Of a stretch of DNA of 64,000 nucleotides, positions 16,201-25,066 are shown piece by piece. The stretch spans positions 1 to 64,000 of the forward strand of contig WGMU01000014.1 in NCBI GenBank assembly GCA_016124895.1. Reading direction: 5' to 3'. Source of the stretch: a bacterium (GTDB lineage Bacteria > Planctomycetota > Planctomycetia > Planctomycetales > Planctomycetaceae). Positions within the stretch are counted from its first letter, which is position 1. Each line of letters begins with the position of its first letter. The position numbers and the translations under genes are program-made. The notes under the pieces were generated by a model that saw only the letters and a list, made by a program, of their open reading frames with translations, was not told the DNA's origin and did not search any database.

Positions 16201-17649
16201 TCAGACGATCAAATCCTGAACGATGTTCGCCGGCAGGACTCCGGTCAGACGCTGATCAAGGCCCTGGAACTTGTACGTCAGGCGTTCGTGGTCGAAGCCC
16301 AGCAGGTGCAGCACAGTGGCGTGGAAATCGCGGATGTGCAGCGGGTCGCGAACGATGTTGTACGAGAACTCGTCGGTCTCGCCGTAAATCGTTCCGCCCT
16401 TCGTTCCGCCGCCAGCCATCCACATGCTGAAGCAGCGCGGGTGATGGTCGCGGCCGTAGTTCTCTTTCGACAGGCCGCCCTGCGAGTAGATCGTGCGACC
16501 GAATTCGCCACCCCAGATGATCAGTGTCTCGTCGAGCATTCCCCGCTGCTTGAGATCCTCCAGCAGAGCGAAACACGGCTGATCAACGTCTTTGCATTGC
16601 GACGGCATTCGACCGCCGACGTTGCTGTGGTGGTCCCAGTTGTTGTGGTAAACCTGAATGAAGCGGACGCCGCGTTCGGCCAGTCGCCGCGTCATTAGAG
16701 CTGTGTTCGCGAACGTGCCCGGCTTCTTCGCGTCCTCGCCGTAGAGCTTGAAGATGTGGTCCGGCTCCTGGCCGATGTCGGTCAGCTCGGGAACGCTCGA
16801 CTGCATCCGGAACGCCATTTCGTACTGCTGAATCCGTGTCTGGATTTCCGGATCGCCGAGCGCGTTGTAGTTCAGTTCGTTGAGCGCGTTCAGGCCGTCG
16901 ATCGTTCGCTTACGGATGGCACTCGGAACGCCCGGAGGATTGTTGATATAGAGGATCGGGTCGCCCTGGCTGCGGAACGAAACACCGGAGTGCTCGCCCG
17001 GCAGATAACCGGCACTCCACAGCCGCGAGGAAATCGCCTGCTCCTGCTCGCGGTTTGAGGGGACAGCGACCAGCACGACGAATGCGGGCAGGTTCTCGTT
17101 GTCCGAACCCAGACCGTAAGACGCCCAGGAACCCAGGCACGGTCGGCCGGGAACCTCATTGCCGGTCTGCATGGCGGCGATGGCCGGCTCGTGATTGATC
17201 GCTTCCGTGCTGAGGCTGCGCATCCAGCAGATGTCGTCTGCCTTCTTCGCGAGGTTTGGCAGCAGCTCCGTGTTCATCCACATGCCGCATTCGCCGGTGG
17301 GGCTGAACTTGAACTTCGACGGAGCGATCGGGAACCGTGCCTGGCCGCTGGTCATCGTCGTCAGCCGCTGCCCCATGCGAACGGAGTCCGGCAGGTCCTT
17401 GTCGTACCACTCCTGCATGACCGGCTTGTAATCGAACAGGTCCATCTGCGCGGGTCCTCCGACCATGTGCAGGTAGATCACGCGCTTCGCCTTGCCTGGA
17501 TAGTGGCTGCCGAGCGGCACATGCCCGCTTGCCGCGGCCTCCGTCTGTCCGAGCAGCGACGCCAGAGCGGCCCCGCCAAGCAGGTGCTTGCCGCGGCTGA
17601 AGAAGTGGCGACGTGTTTCCAACTGACGGGTTTCTTCGAAGATGTTCAT
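16201..17649 (-). CDS. DUF1501 (sulfatase-fold) secreted protein with Tat-type signal
   Basis: A 482-residue protein that begins with a twin-arginine region (ETRRHFFSRGKHLLGGAALASLLG). DUF1501 proteins have an alkaline-phosphatase/sulfatase-like fold, are abundant in planctomycetes and are usually encoded next to a PSCyt1/DUF1549/DUF1553 gene, as here. Landmarks are VIYLHMVGGPAQMDLFDYKP, LIIWGGEFGRT and GRDHHPRCFSMWMAGGG. The protein has no formylglycine Cys motif, so sulfatase activity should not be assumed. The gene lies 140 bases after the DUF1549/1553 gene on the same strand and is probably in its operon. Confidence 0.88.
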   Translation of the reverse strand: MNIFEETRQLETRRHFFSRGKHLLGGAALASLLGQTEAAASGHVPLGSHYPGKAKRVIYLHMVGGPAQMDLFDYKPVMQEWYDKDLPDSVRMGQRLTTMTSGQARFPIAPSKFKFSPTGECGMWMNTELLPNLAKKADDICWMRSLSTEAINHEPAIAAMQTGNEVPGRPCLGSWASYGLGSDNENLPAFVVLVAVPSNREQEQAISSRLWSAGYLPGEHSGVSFRSQGDPILYINNPPGVPSAIRKRTIDGLNALNELNYNALGDPEIQTRIQQYEMAFRMQSSVPELTDIGQEPDHIFKLYGEDAKKPGTFANTALMTRRLAERGVRFIQVYHNNWDHHSNVGGRMPSQCKDVDQPCFALLEDLKQRGMLDETLIIWGGEFGRTIYSQGGLSKENYGRDHHPRCFSMWMAGGGTKGGTIYGETDEFSYNIVRDPLHIRDFHATVLHLLGFDHERLTYKFQGLDQRLTGVLPANIVQDLIV

Positions 17650-17789
17650 GCTGACTGTCTCCGAGTGATGAGCGTCGCGTAGTCGATCGTTTCACGACGC
17701 GGCGTTGGCGATTTCAGATGACAAATCTCAGATCGTGAAATTCAAATTTCGGAAGTGCTTGCGTTCCAGGCGGCAGTGTTCCGCGTCCC

Positions 17790-20700
17790 TTATTTGTTAA
17801 GCACCTCATCCAGGTTCATGAGTTCGTTGATGAGCATCGTCCAGGCGGCGAGCGTTTTCCGGTCGACGTCTCCGCTCACCGTTGCTTCGCCGACGGCATC
17901 GAGCAGCTTCGCGTCGTCTTCGTGCTCGCTGTAGTAAGCCGTCAGATCGTTGAACGATGCCTGAGCGACCGTGACCTCTTCCGGTTTCAAGTCGCGAGCC
18001 AGCAGTCGCCGGGACACGAACTGCAGTCGCGGAGTGAACTCGCTGCCGCCGTGCAGCAGCGTCAGTTCGGCCAGGTGCCGGGCGGCCTCGACGAACTGCG
18101 GATCGTTCAGCGTGACCAGCGCCTGCAGCGGCGTGTTGGTCCGCTCGCGGCGCACCGTGCAGACTTCCCGGCTGGGAGCGTTGAAGGCTTCCAGGTTGGG
18201 CGGAGGAGCCATCCGTTTCCAGAAGTCGTACAGTGATCGTCGATAAAGATTCTCGCCTTTGTCCTGCACGTAGTTTCGCGTGTTGCCGCCAGGCAGGCCG
18301 ACAATGTCCCAGATCCCTTCCGGCTGATACGGCCGCGTTCCGGGACCGTACATTTTTGAGGACAACAGACCGCTTACCGCCAGCGCGTAGTCCCGCACCA
18401 TTTCGGCATCCATCCGGAAACGAGGACCGCGCGAGAGCAGCCTGTTGTCGCGGTCCTGTTCCAGTTTTTCAGGAGTGACCTGCGATGACTGCCGGTAAGT
18501 CGCACTCATCAGCATCAGCTTGAACAGCCGGCGGACGTCCCAGCCCGACGATTGAAACTCGACCGCCAGCCAGTCCAGCAGTTCCGGATGAGTCGGTGCG
18601 GCGCCGGACACTCCCAGATCCTCGGTCGTCGCCACGATCCCCGTCCCGAACACCTGCTGCCAGAACCGGTTGACCGTCGTGCGAGCCGTCAGCGGATTAC
18701 GGGGATCGATGACCCACTCAGCCAGACCGAGCCGGTTGGCCGGGGCGCCTGGCGGCATTGGATGCAGGGCGGCAGGCGTCGCGGCGGACACGTCCGCGAT
18801 CGGCCTGTCATACTCGCCGCGCATCAGAATCTGAGCCATCGCCGGCGAGTTCGGCTTCTCCTGCTGAATATGAGTCACCGGGCTGCGACCACGGATGGCT
18901 TCGCGTTCGGCTTCCAGACGGGCCACTTCGGCAGCGAGTTGCGGATACTCCGTGTCGACGTGATTGAGGAAATGGTCGAACAACTGATTCGTCTGCTGCG
19001 GCGTTCGCGCGGACGCGTCGACCGCCAGCAGTGACTGCAGCGACGCACTGCCGGCAATGGCCGCGACGTCGGCACTGCTGAGCAACCGACTGTAAAGACG
19101 GACGTCCTGAACAGCACCGCCATCGAACACGGCGCTCTGGCTGCGCTGGCCGATCCGCAACGGAGTCTTCGTCCGGATCGAGGCGTCCGGTTTGAGCGTG
19201 TCTCGCTCGGCCCGCGTCGGCTGCTCGCGTCCATCAACAAAGATTTTCACGCCGGCGGGCTTTCCAGAACCGTCATAGGTCACGAAGACGTGCTGCCACT
19301 TGCCGGCGGTCACAACGTTGTTCTGCGTGACAACTTTCATTCCGTTGTCGGGCCAGGCGTCGATGATGTGCGTGCCGAACGCCGCTCCGTTCTGCCACAG
19401 ATCCCAGCCGCGGTGCTGCGCCTGCTCGTCCATCCGGGCGATGATGCCGGCCTGTGCGTTGCCCTTCGCAGTTTTGACCCATGCACCGAAGCTGAAGGCC
19501 GAGTCGCGTTCAAAGTCGCCTGCCTCGCCAACGTCCAGCGTCGCGTTCGGCTTGAAGACGGGAGCCGCTCCGGCCGGCCCGCCCGGAACCCAGGCAAGTG
19601 CGTTGTCGAGCGAACGTGGCCGGGCCGCTTCAAGCACCTGAATCTTCTGCCCCGCGCCTTCGTTGAGCGGCAGATGCAGACTCAGGCCGTCGGCCGGAAT
19701 GTCCTTGCCGATCTGTTCCGGAGTGACCGTTGCGAGCCAGTTGTCAAACGCCGGTCGCGCTGCTTTCTTTCGGCTGTCGCGAAGCGACGCGGCAGCGGCG
19801 ATCTCTTCGGGCAGCGCTTCCCAGCGGGGGCGGTCCGCGTCAGAAGGCACCGCCAGCACCGGTCCGCGGCCATCAGCCACATTACCGTCCTTCGGCCCCT
19901 GAGTCGTGTTTCGGAAGAAAGCGGCCAGCGAATAGAAGTCCCGCGTCGAAAACTGATCGAACTTGTGGTCGTGACACTGGCCGCAGTTCGTCGTCATCCC
20001 GAGCAGCACCCAGCCGAATGTCTGCACTCGATCGACCGCGTAGTTCGCCAGATTCTCCTCATCGATCGTGCCGCCTTCGTTAGTCGTGATGTTGCAGCGT
20101 TGAAAACCGGTGGCGATCAACTGGTCGTCAGTCGGATTCGGCAGCAGGTCGCCAGCAAGCTGCTCAACGATGAACTGATGAAACGGCTGATTGGCGTTGA
20201 ACGCTCGAATGACCCAGTCGCGGTAGGGCCACATCTCGCGGTAATTGTCGAAGTGCAGACCGTGCGTGTCGCCATAGCGGGCGGCGTCCAGCCAGTAGCG
20301 TGCCCGATGCTCACCCCAGGCAGGCGTCTGCATCAGGCGGTCGATCCAGTCCGACAGAGCGGCGTCTTTTCGAGCCGCGTAATCGTCGACGAAATTCGCC
20401 ACATCCTCCGGCGTCGGAGGCAGACCGGTTACGTCGAGGTGCAGTCGCCGGAACAGAGTTCGTGAATCGGCCTCAGCAGCGGGTCTCAGCCCATTCGCTT
20501 CCAGCTCGGCCAGCACGAAGCGATCGATCGGGTTCTTTGGCCAGCCTGTGTTCTGAACGGCGGGCAGGTCCGCTTTCTGAGGCACGATCAGCGACCAGTG
20601 CGGCTGGTAGGCGGCTCCGGTCGCAACCCAGCGTTTGAGCAACTCTTTCTCATCGTTTGAGAGCGACTTCTTCGTCGCGGGAGGCGGCATCAGGAGTTCC

Positions 20701-21002
20701 GGATCGTCCGTCAGGATCCGGGCGATCAGTTCGCTGTCGTCCGGTTTCCGTTCGACGATCGCGCCGGCCTCGATGGCCGCGTCACGCTGATCGAGCCGCA
20801 GGTCAGCCTTGCGGGCGGCACTGTCCGGGCCGTGACACGCGAAGCAGTACTCTGCCAGAATCGGTCGCACGTCGCGGTTGTACTGAAGCTGCTCGGCGGC
20901 GCGGACTGGCCAGCTCAAAAGCAATAGCAGGCACAGGCTGCCAGTTATCGACGCGAAACGGAAGCCGCCACCTGCTGCAAAGCGTTTCTGTCTGCTGATC
21001 AT
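17790..21002 (-). CDS. PSCyt1-DUF1549-LamG-DUF1553 planctomycete protein
   Basis: A 1070-residue secreted protein. Order: signal peptide (residues about 17-36), PSCyt1 cytochrome-c-like domain with the haem motif C53-F-A-C56-H57, DUF1549/PSCyt2 (about 140-350, including RYWLDAARYGDTHGLHFDNY and FQRCNITTNEGGTIDEEN), a LamG/concanavalin-like domain (about 450-640, FGAWVKT to GAVQDVRLYSRLL), and DUF1553/PSD1 (about 750-1040, NPLTARTTVNRFWQQVFG and the RRSLYDFWKRM segment). The molecular role of this family is not established; a link to degradation of complex polysaccharides has been proposed. The LamG domain supports glycan binding, and the neighbours are glycosidases. The ATG at 21002 is preferred to one at 21041 because it leads directly into the signal peptide. 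Confidence 0.92.
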   Translation of the reverse strand: MISRQKRFAAGGGFRFASITGSLCLLLLLSWPVRAAEQLQYNRDVRPILAEYCFACHGPDSAARKADLRLDQRDAAIEAGAIVERKPDDSELIARILTDDPELLMPPPATKKSLSNDEKELLKRWVATGAAYQPHWSLIVPQKADLPAVQNTGWPKNPIDRFVLAELEANGLRPAAEADSRTLFRRLHLDVTGLPPTPEDVANFVDDYAARKDAALSDWIDRLMQTPAWGEHRARYWLDAARYGDTHGLHFDNYREMWPYRDWVIRAFNANQPFHQFIVEQLAGDLLPNPTDDQLIATGFQRCNITTNEGGTIDEENLANYAVDRVQTFGWVLLGMTTNCGQCHDHKFDQFSTRDFYSLAAFFRNTTQGPKDGNVADGRGPVLAVPSDADRPRWEALPEEIAAAASLRDSRKKAARPAFDNWLATVTPEQIGKDIPADGLSLHLPLNEGAGQKIQVLEAARPRSLDNALAWVPGGPAGAAPVFKPNATLDVGEAGDFERDSAFSFGAWVKTAKGNAQAGIIARMDEQAQHRGWDLWQNGAAFGTHIIDAWPDNGMKVVTQNNVVTAGKWQHVFVTYDGSGKPAGVKIFVDGREQPTRAERDTLKPDASIRTKTPLRIGQRSQSAVFDGGAVQDVRLYSRLLSSADVAAIAGSASLQSLLAVDASARTPQQTNQLFDHFLNHVDTEYPQLAAEVARLEAEREAIRGRSPVTHIQQEKPNSPAMAQILMRGEYDRPIADVSAATPAALHPMPPGAPANRLGLAEWVIDPRNPLTARTTVNRFWQQVFGTGIVATTEDLGVSGAAPTHPELLDWLAVEFQSSGWDVRRLFKLMLMSATYRQSSQVTPEKLEQDRDNRLLSRGPRFRMDAEMVRDYALAVSGLLSSKMYGPGTRPYQPEGIWDIVGLPGGNTRNYVQDKGENLYRRSLYDFWKRMAPPPNLEAFNAPSREVCTVRRERTNTPLQALVTLNDPQFVEAARHLAELTLLHGGSEFTPRLQFVSRRLLARDLKPEEVTVAQASFNDLTAYYSEHEDDAKLLDAVGEATVSGDVDRKTLAAWTMLINELMNLDEVLNK

Positions 21003-21092
21003 GGAAGAGCCTCGATTCCGTGCCGGGAAAGCCCGGTACAAAACATGATTTCAGCGACGCACGACGTTGACCCCACGCGCGTCGTACCTTGT

Positions 21093-21923
21093 CTATCTGG
21101 GGAGTCCGCGACTCCAGTATTTGACGCCCGATCGAATGTGGCAGGACATGGCTCGCGACGCGGCCTTCCGATCCCCTGTGAGCAGTGCTTCGACAATGGC
21201 CAGGTGCTCGCGAGCCTCCTCGGCAAACCGCGCGAGGTCGCTGTCCGACGATCGCTGATCCCAGGCCACATCACGAAAGCTGCGAAACAGCAGCTTCAGT
21301 CGGCCCAGCTCCTTCTTGAGAAACCGGTTCCCGCACGACTCGGCGATCAGATCATGCAGTCGGCTGTCGAGTTCCCGGGCCGAGTCAATTGCCTTTCTGA
21401 CGCTCCGCCTGTCGCCACTGCGAGGTTTGCCATGACCGGCTTTTCCGCTGCGAGTCCTGCTGTTGCGGCCTGACGCAGAAAAGCTGACCTCGGCTGCTGA
21501 CCGAAAGGCGTCGGCCAGTTGCTGCAGCTCGCCGAGATCCGTCCGGCCACAGGCCAGTCGGACGGCGGCACATTCCAGAGCCCGGCGCACCTGGCAGACT
21601 TCCCGCACATCCGCCTCGGTCACCCGTCGCACGACAGCTCCGCAGTTCGGTTCGATGTCGACAATCCCGACTCCTTCGAGTGACACCAGCGCCTCGCGGA
21701 TTGGCGACTGGCTGACGCCGAAACGGTCTGCCAGTGTGGTGATGACCAGTCGCTCTCCGGCATGCAACCGCCCCTGAAAGATGTCTGTCAGCAACTGCTC
21801 GACAATCACCTTCCGCCGCTGACCGTGATCAATACCGACTCGCCCCGCTGACGTCGACTCGCGTCGCGTCGCGTTTCCTGTCGTTGCTGCGGCCTTTCGC
21901 GATTTGCGAACGGTGGCGGTCAT
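21093..21923 (-). CDS. GntR-family regulator with FCD domain
   Basis: A 276-residue transcription factor. The winged helix is at about residues 35-100 (VIVEQLLTDIFQGRLHAGER, then LADRFGVSQSPIREALVSLE), followed by the FCD effector domain (VREVCQVRRALECAAVRLAC to FRDVAW and HLAIVEALLTGDRKAASRAM). FCD regulators usually sense small organic acids or sugars through a metal held by Asp/His residues. A 27-residue basic stretch rich in R, S, G and K (about 152-178) interrupts the FCD helices and looks like a loop insertion. The GTG at 21926 is directly followed by the ATG at 21923, which is taken as the start. A perfect 16-base palindrome lies 45 bases upstream. It may control itself and the PSCyt1/DUF1501 genes downstream, which begin 91 bases after its stop. 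Confidence 0.87.
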   Translation of the reverse strand: MTATVRKSRKAAATTGNATRRESTSAGRVGIDHGQRRKVIVEQLLTDIFQGRLHAGERLVITTLADRFGVSQSPIREALVSLEGVGIVDIEPNCGAVVRRVTEADVREVCQVRRALECAAVRLACGRTDLGELQQLADAFRSAAEVSFSASGRNSRTRSGKAGHGKPRSGDRRSVRKAIDSARELDSRLHDLIAESCGNRFLKKELGRLKLLFRSFRDVAWDQRSSDSDLARFAEEAREHLAIVEALLTGDRKAASRAMSCHIRSGVKYWSRGLPR

Positions 21924-21967
21924 CACTGCTTCTCCAGAGCTTCGCAGAATAATCTACGATTGCAGCC

Positions 21968-21983
21968 ACATTATCGATAATGT
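21968..21983. promoter_or_regulatory. Perfect 16-base palindrome, likely GntR operator
   Basis: ACATTATCGATAATGT reads identically on both strands and sits 45 bases before the gntR start. GntR/FCD dimers bind short palindromes of this size with AT-rich arms. It is the cleanest operator-like site in the window, and autoregulation is the simplest reading. Confidence 0.6.
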
Positions 21984-22088
21984 TACCGGGCATCAAGGGA
22001 CACCATTGGATCACTGGAGATTCTGCCGGAAAGTCGAACCTGATGGCTCGCGGCCGGCGTTCGATTCCCGGTTCAACCAGGCTGGGGG

Positions 22089-23381
22089 CTACTCGGCAGC
22101 CACGCAGAAGAGGTGCTTTTCGCCGCGGAACAGAATCCGGTTACCGACGGGAACTGGCGAGGCGATGACGGATTCAGCCATGTCGTTTTCAGCGAGCAGT
22201 TCGAGTTTTCCGTTTGCGATGCTGGCGACGAAAACAGTTCCGTCTTCGCGCGGAGCGAACAGCTTGCCGCCAGCGACCAGCGGCGAGGCGTAATAGTTCG
22301 AGCGATGTTTCGGGAACGCTCCTTCCCAGATCGTCTGGCCGGTCGCCGGGTCAATCGCGGCCACTTCGCCGCGGTCGCGAACGAGAATCACCTGCCCTTT
22401 GTAAGCGATCGGTGTCGGCACGAAGGTGCCCACGTCGTCCCGCTGCCAGACGTGGTTTGTCGCCGTCACGTCACCGCTGCCTGCGAGCCGCACTCCATAC
22501 AGGCGCGGAATGCCGCGATCATTCCGGCCGTACGCGATGACGGCGGTCTCTCCAACGATGACGGGCGTCGCGATCGCGGGCCACAGCTTGTTGCCGTCCG
22601 GGTTGAAGTTGCCGCACGACCACGAGACCAGGCCGTCAGAGGCGTTGTGAATCGTCAGGTGCTGCGCTCCCCAGACGAGAATCGACTCCCACCCCGCGTG
22701 CTCAATAACCAGCGGTGTCGTGTAGCCGTGATCGCATTCAACCGGCGTTTCGTAGTTGCGGTCGACTTTCCAGACGATATCGCCGCTGGCCTTGTCGAAC
22801 GCGGCCAGCCAGGACTCGCCGTTGTGCATTCGTGCCATAATGACGTGCTTCGCCGTCAGGACTGGCGAGGTGCCGTGGTCCCAGAACAGCGTCTCCTTGC
22901 CGAAGCGTTCGACCAAGTCGGTCTTCCACCGTACGGAACCGTCAAGTTCGACGGCAGCGAACGTGCCGCTTTTGAAGTAAACAAAAACGGCCTCGCCATC
23001 GGTCACCGGTGACGCATTGCTGCCGGAGCCGTTGCGATGCTTGCCCGCGTCCTCGGGACCGAAGACAACCCGCCACTGCTCTTTGCCGTCGAAATCGAAG
23101 CAGAGCAGCCCGTCCTTTCCTTCGACCGGACACGTCAGATAGAGCCGACCATCCAGCACAATCGGAGTCGAGCAGCCTTTGCCCGGCAGTTCCGTTCGCC
23201 ACAGACAGTGCTCCGCATCAAACTTATGCGGGAAGTGGCCCTGTTCGATGCTGCCGTTGCTGTGCGGCCCGCGCCAGGCACGCCAGTCCTGAATCTCAGC
23301 CGCCTGGCCTGAAGTTCCTGCGAGTACGAACCCGGCAACGAGAACAGCAAACGCAACGGCAGTCGGTTTCCGGGAAGACAT
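22089..23381 (-). CDS. Secreted PQQ-like beta-propeller protein
   Basis: A 430-residue protein with a signal peptide (PTAVAFAVLVAGFVLAGTSG, cleavage near GQAAE). It has repeated WD40/PQQ-type blades such as VVLDGRLYLTCPVEGKDGLLCFD, DKASGDIVWKVDR and IDPATGQTIWEGAF, the pattern of quinoprotein dehydrogenase-like propellers and BamB. The usual catalytic residues of quinoprotein alcohol dehydrogenases are not visible, so a binding or scaffold role outside the cytoplasm is more likely than redox catalysis. The opening WRAWRGPHSNG is typical of the planctomycete members. The ATG has a strong RBS (AAAGGAG) nine bases upstream. Confidence 0.85.
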   Translation of the reverse strand: MSSRKPTAVAFAVLVAGFVLAGTSGQAAEIQDWRAWRGPHSNGSIEQGHFPHKFDAEHCLWRTELPGKGCSTPIVLDGRLYLTCPVEGKDGLLCFDFDGKEQWRVVFGPEDAGKHRNGSGSNASPVTDGEAVFVYFKSGTFAAVELDGSVRWKTDLVERFGKETLFWDHGTSPVLTAKHVIMARMHNGESWLAAFDKASGDIVWKVDRNYETPVECDHGYTTPLVIEHAGWESILVWGAQHLTIHNASDGLVSWSCGNFNPDGNKLWPAIATPVIVGETAVIAYGRNDRGIPRLYGVRLAGSGDVTATNHVWQRDDVGTFVPTPIAYKGQVILVRDRGEVAAIDPATGQTIWEGAFPKHRSNYYASPLVAGGKLFAPREDGTVFVASIANGKLELLAENDMAESVIASPVPVGNRILFRGEKHLFCVAAE

Positions 23382-23525
23382 GGTCGCTCAGCTCCTTTGA
23401 GTTCGTGGAAGCAAATCGTTCGTCGGGACGGCAGAGCTTTGCCATTCGGTCTGGCAATCTCAATCGATAGGACGAGAGTCAACCAGCAGTCTGCCTCGCT
23501 ACATCCGGGCACGGGATGTTTCTTA

Positions 23526-23567
23526 ACGCAGAGTTTTACACGCAGAGTTTGCTGAGGACTCGCAGAG
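23526..23567. repeat. Three CGCAGAG direct repeats
   Basis: CGCAGAG occurs at 23527-23533, 23541-23547 and 23561-23567, with AGTTT following the first two. The cluster lies in the non-coding spacer after the ABC permease gene. It resembles short intergenic repeats and has no assigned role. Confidence 0.45.
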
Positions 23568-23584
23568 AAAACGGGAAACATTCT

Positions 23585-23603
23585 GTGGTTTCTGCGAAAC
23601 CAC
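23585..23603 (-). terminator. Hairpin after the ABC permease gene
   Basis: GTGGTTTC and GAAACCAC form a perfect 8-base stem with a 3-base loop, 48 bases after the permease stop on the minus strand. A T-rich stretch (TGTTTCCCGTTTTC) follows in the direction of transcription, but no strict T run, so it is a probable terminator only. Confidence 0.45.
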
Positions 23604-23650
23604 GGCGTTGGCAGCGGTTAAGTGCCCTCTTGCGTCGCCGGAGCGAAAGC

Positions 23651-24964
23651 TCACTCGTGACGCAATGCTTCGATTGGATCGAGATGGGCAGCTTTCCGAG
23701 CAGGATAGACGCCGAACAGAATGCCGACACCCAGCGAGATGACGACGGAGAGAACCACTGACCAGGGGGCGATTCGCGGTTCCAGCGAGTGGACGACTTC
23801 GGGAATCGCATCCGGCCGGGCCATCGTCAGGAGTGACCGCAAGGCACGAAACAGAGGGCCGCACAGCAGGCCGAACAGAACTCCCAGCAGACCGCCAGCT
23901 CCAGTCAACAGGATTGTCTCCGTCAGAAACTGCTCGACGATATGCTGCCGTTTGGCGCCGAGTGCCCGCCGCACGCCGATCTCGCGTGTTCGCTCGGTTA
24001 CCGTGGCCAGCATGATATTCATGATGCCGATACCGCCAACCAGCAGCGAGATGCCGGCGATTACAACCAGCAGGAAGTTAAACGTCGCACGCGTTCGCTC
24101 GGCCTGCCGCAACAGCTCTTTCGGGACGACGACAGCGTAGTCCGCTTTGCCGTGGTACTTCCTGAGCAGCATTTCAATAACGCGAGCGGTCTGATCCACG
24201 GTGTCGATATCGCCGACTGTTACTGTGATCTGACTGAGTTCGACCAGCTCACCCGTCAGGTTGCCATTCACGCGCCGCATGATCAGATCGCCCATCCGGC
24301 GGTGCAGAGTTTCCAGCGGAACATAGGCGTCGGTGTTGTACTCGCGCGACTCCAGGCTGCCGCCAATAGCCGCGGATGCCGTCCGCGGCCGGGTCTGCCC
24401 GATCACGACATAAAAGTCGCTGCCGCACCAGATGGCTTTGCCAATCGGATTCTCGTACGGAAACAGCCGCTGAGCCGTTTCGTGAGCCAGCACGACGACG
24501 TTTTCACCTTTGTCGCGTTCATTGAGCCAGCGTCCGCGCGCAATCTCCAGCCGGTTAAGTTGCAGGTACTCCTCGGTGCAGCCGACAAGCTTTGATTCAG
24601 CCGTGCGGTCCTCCACTCGCAGGTCGAACTGCAATTCGCGAATCGGGACAGCGCGGAGGATGCTGGTAATGTTTGAGACGATGCGTTTGTAGTCGTCGCG
24701 GAGCAGGCCATAGGTACTGACTCGGCTGCGGACTGACTGAGTCTCTTCCTGCGTCGGCATCACACTGCGAACGATGATGTTCGTCGCACCAAGTTCCTTG
24801 ATCTGCTGCTGTGCCTGATAACTGACGCCCTCGCCCATCGCAACGAGCCAGATGACCGTAGCTGTTCCGATAAAGATACCGAGCGCAGCCAGACCTGCCC
24901 GCATCTTCTGCAGCAGCAGGCTTTTCAGCCCAAGCTCTACGGTACGCAGCAGCGAGTTCGTCAC
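23651..24964 (-). CDS. MacB-like ABC transporter permease (FtsX domain)
   Basis: A 437-residue inner-membrane protein. A first membrane helix (AGLAALGIFIGTATVIWLVA) is followed by a periplasmic MacB-PCD-like domain of about 230 residues, then three helices of the FtsX domain (FNFLLVVIAGISLLVGGIGI with MNIMLATVTERTREIGVRRALGA, then ILLTGAGGLLGVLFGLLCG and SVVLSVVISLGVGILFGVYP). The ERTREIGVRRALGA segment is the conserved coupling region that contacts the ATPase. In MacB the ATPase is fused at the N-terminus; here that domain is absent, and no separate ATPase gene is adjacent. The adaptor gene lies 102 bases upstream on the same strand. The start codon is GTG. The substrate is unknown. Confidence 0.87.
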   Translation of the reverse strand: MTNSLLRTVELGLKSLLLQKMRAGLAALGIFIGTATVIWLVAMGEGVSYQAQQQIKELGATNIIVRSVMPTQEETQSVRSRVSTYGLLRDDYKRIVSNITSILRAVPIRELQFDLRVEDRTAESKLVGCTEEYLQLNRLEIARGRWLNERDKGENVVVLAHETAQRLFPYENPIGKAIWCGSDFYVVIGQTRPRTASAAIGGSLESREYNTDAYVPLETLHRRMGDLIMRRVNGNLTGELVELSQITVTVGDIDTVDQTARVIEMLLRKYHGKADYAVVVPKELLRQAERTRATFNFLLVVIAGISLLVGGIGIMNIMLATVTERTREIGVRRALGAKRQHIVEQFLTETILLTGAGGLLGVLFGLLCGPLFRALRSLLTMARPDAIPEVVHSLEPRIAPWSVVLSVVISLGVGILFGVYPARKAAHLDPIEALRHE

Positions 24965-25066
24965 GGCGGTCTCAGGTTCACCTGAAAAGAAAAAGAACGT
25001 CAGAGGCTGACTGTGCTTCCGGCCGTCCCACCATTACGCAGGTTGCCTGCCGGTACTGGCGAGCGT

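Noticed and set aside
19290-20465. 391-codon plus-strand frame inside the PSCyt1/DUF1553 gene
   Set aside because: Antisense to a gene with clear domains; composition follows the reverse complement of its codons.
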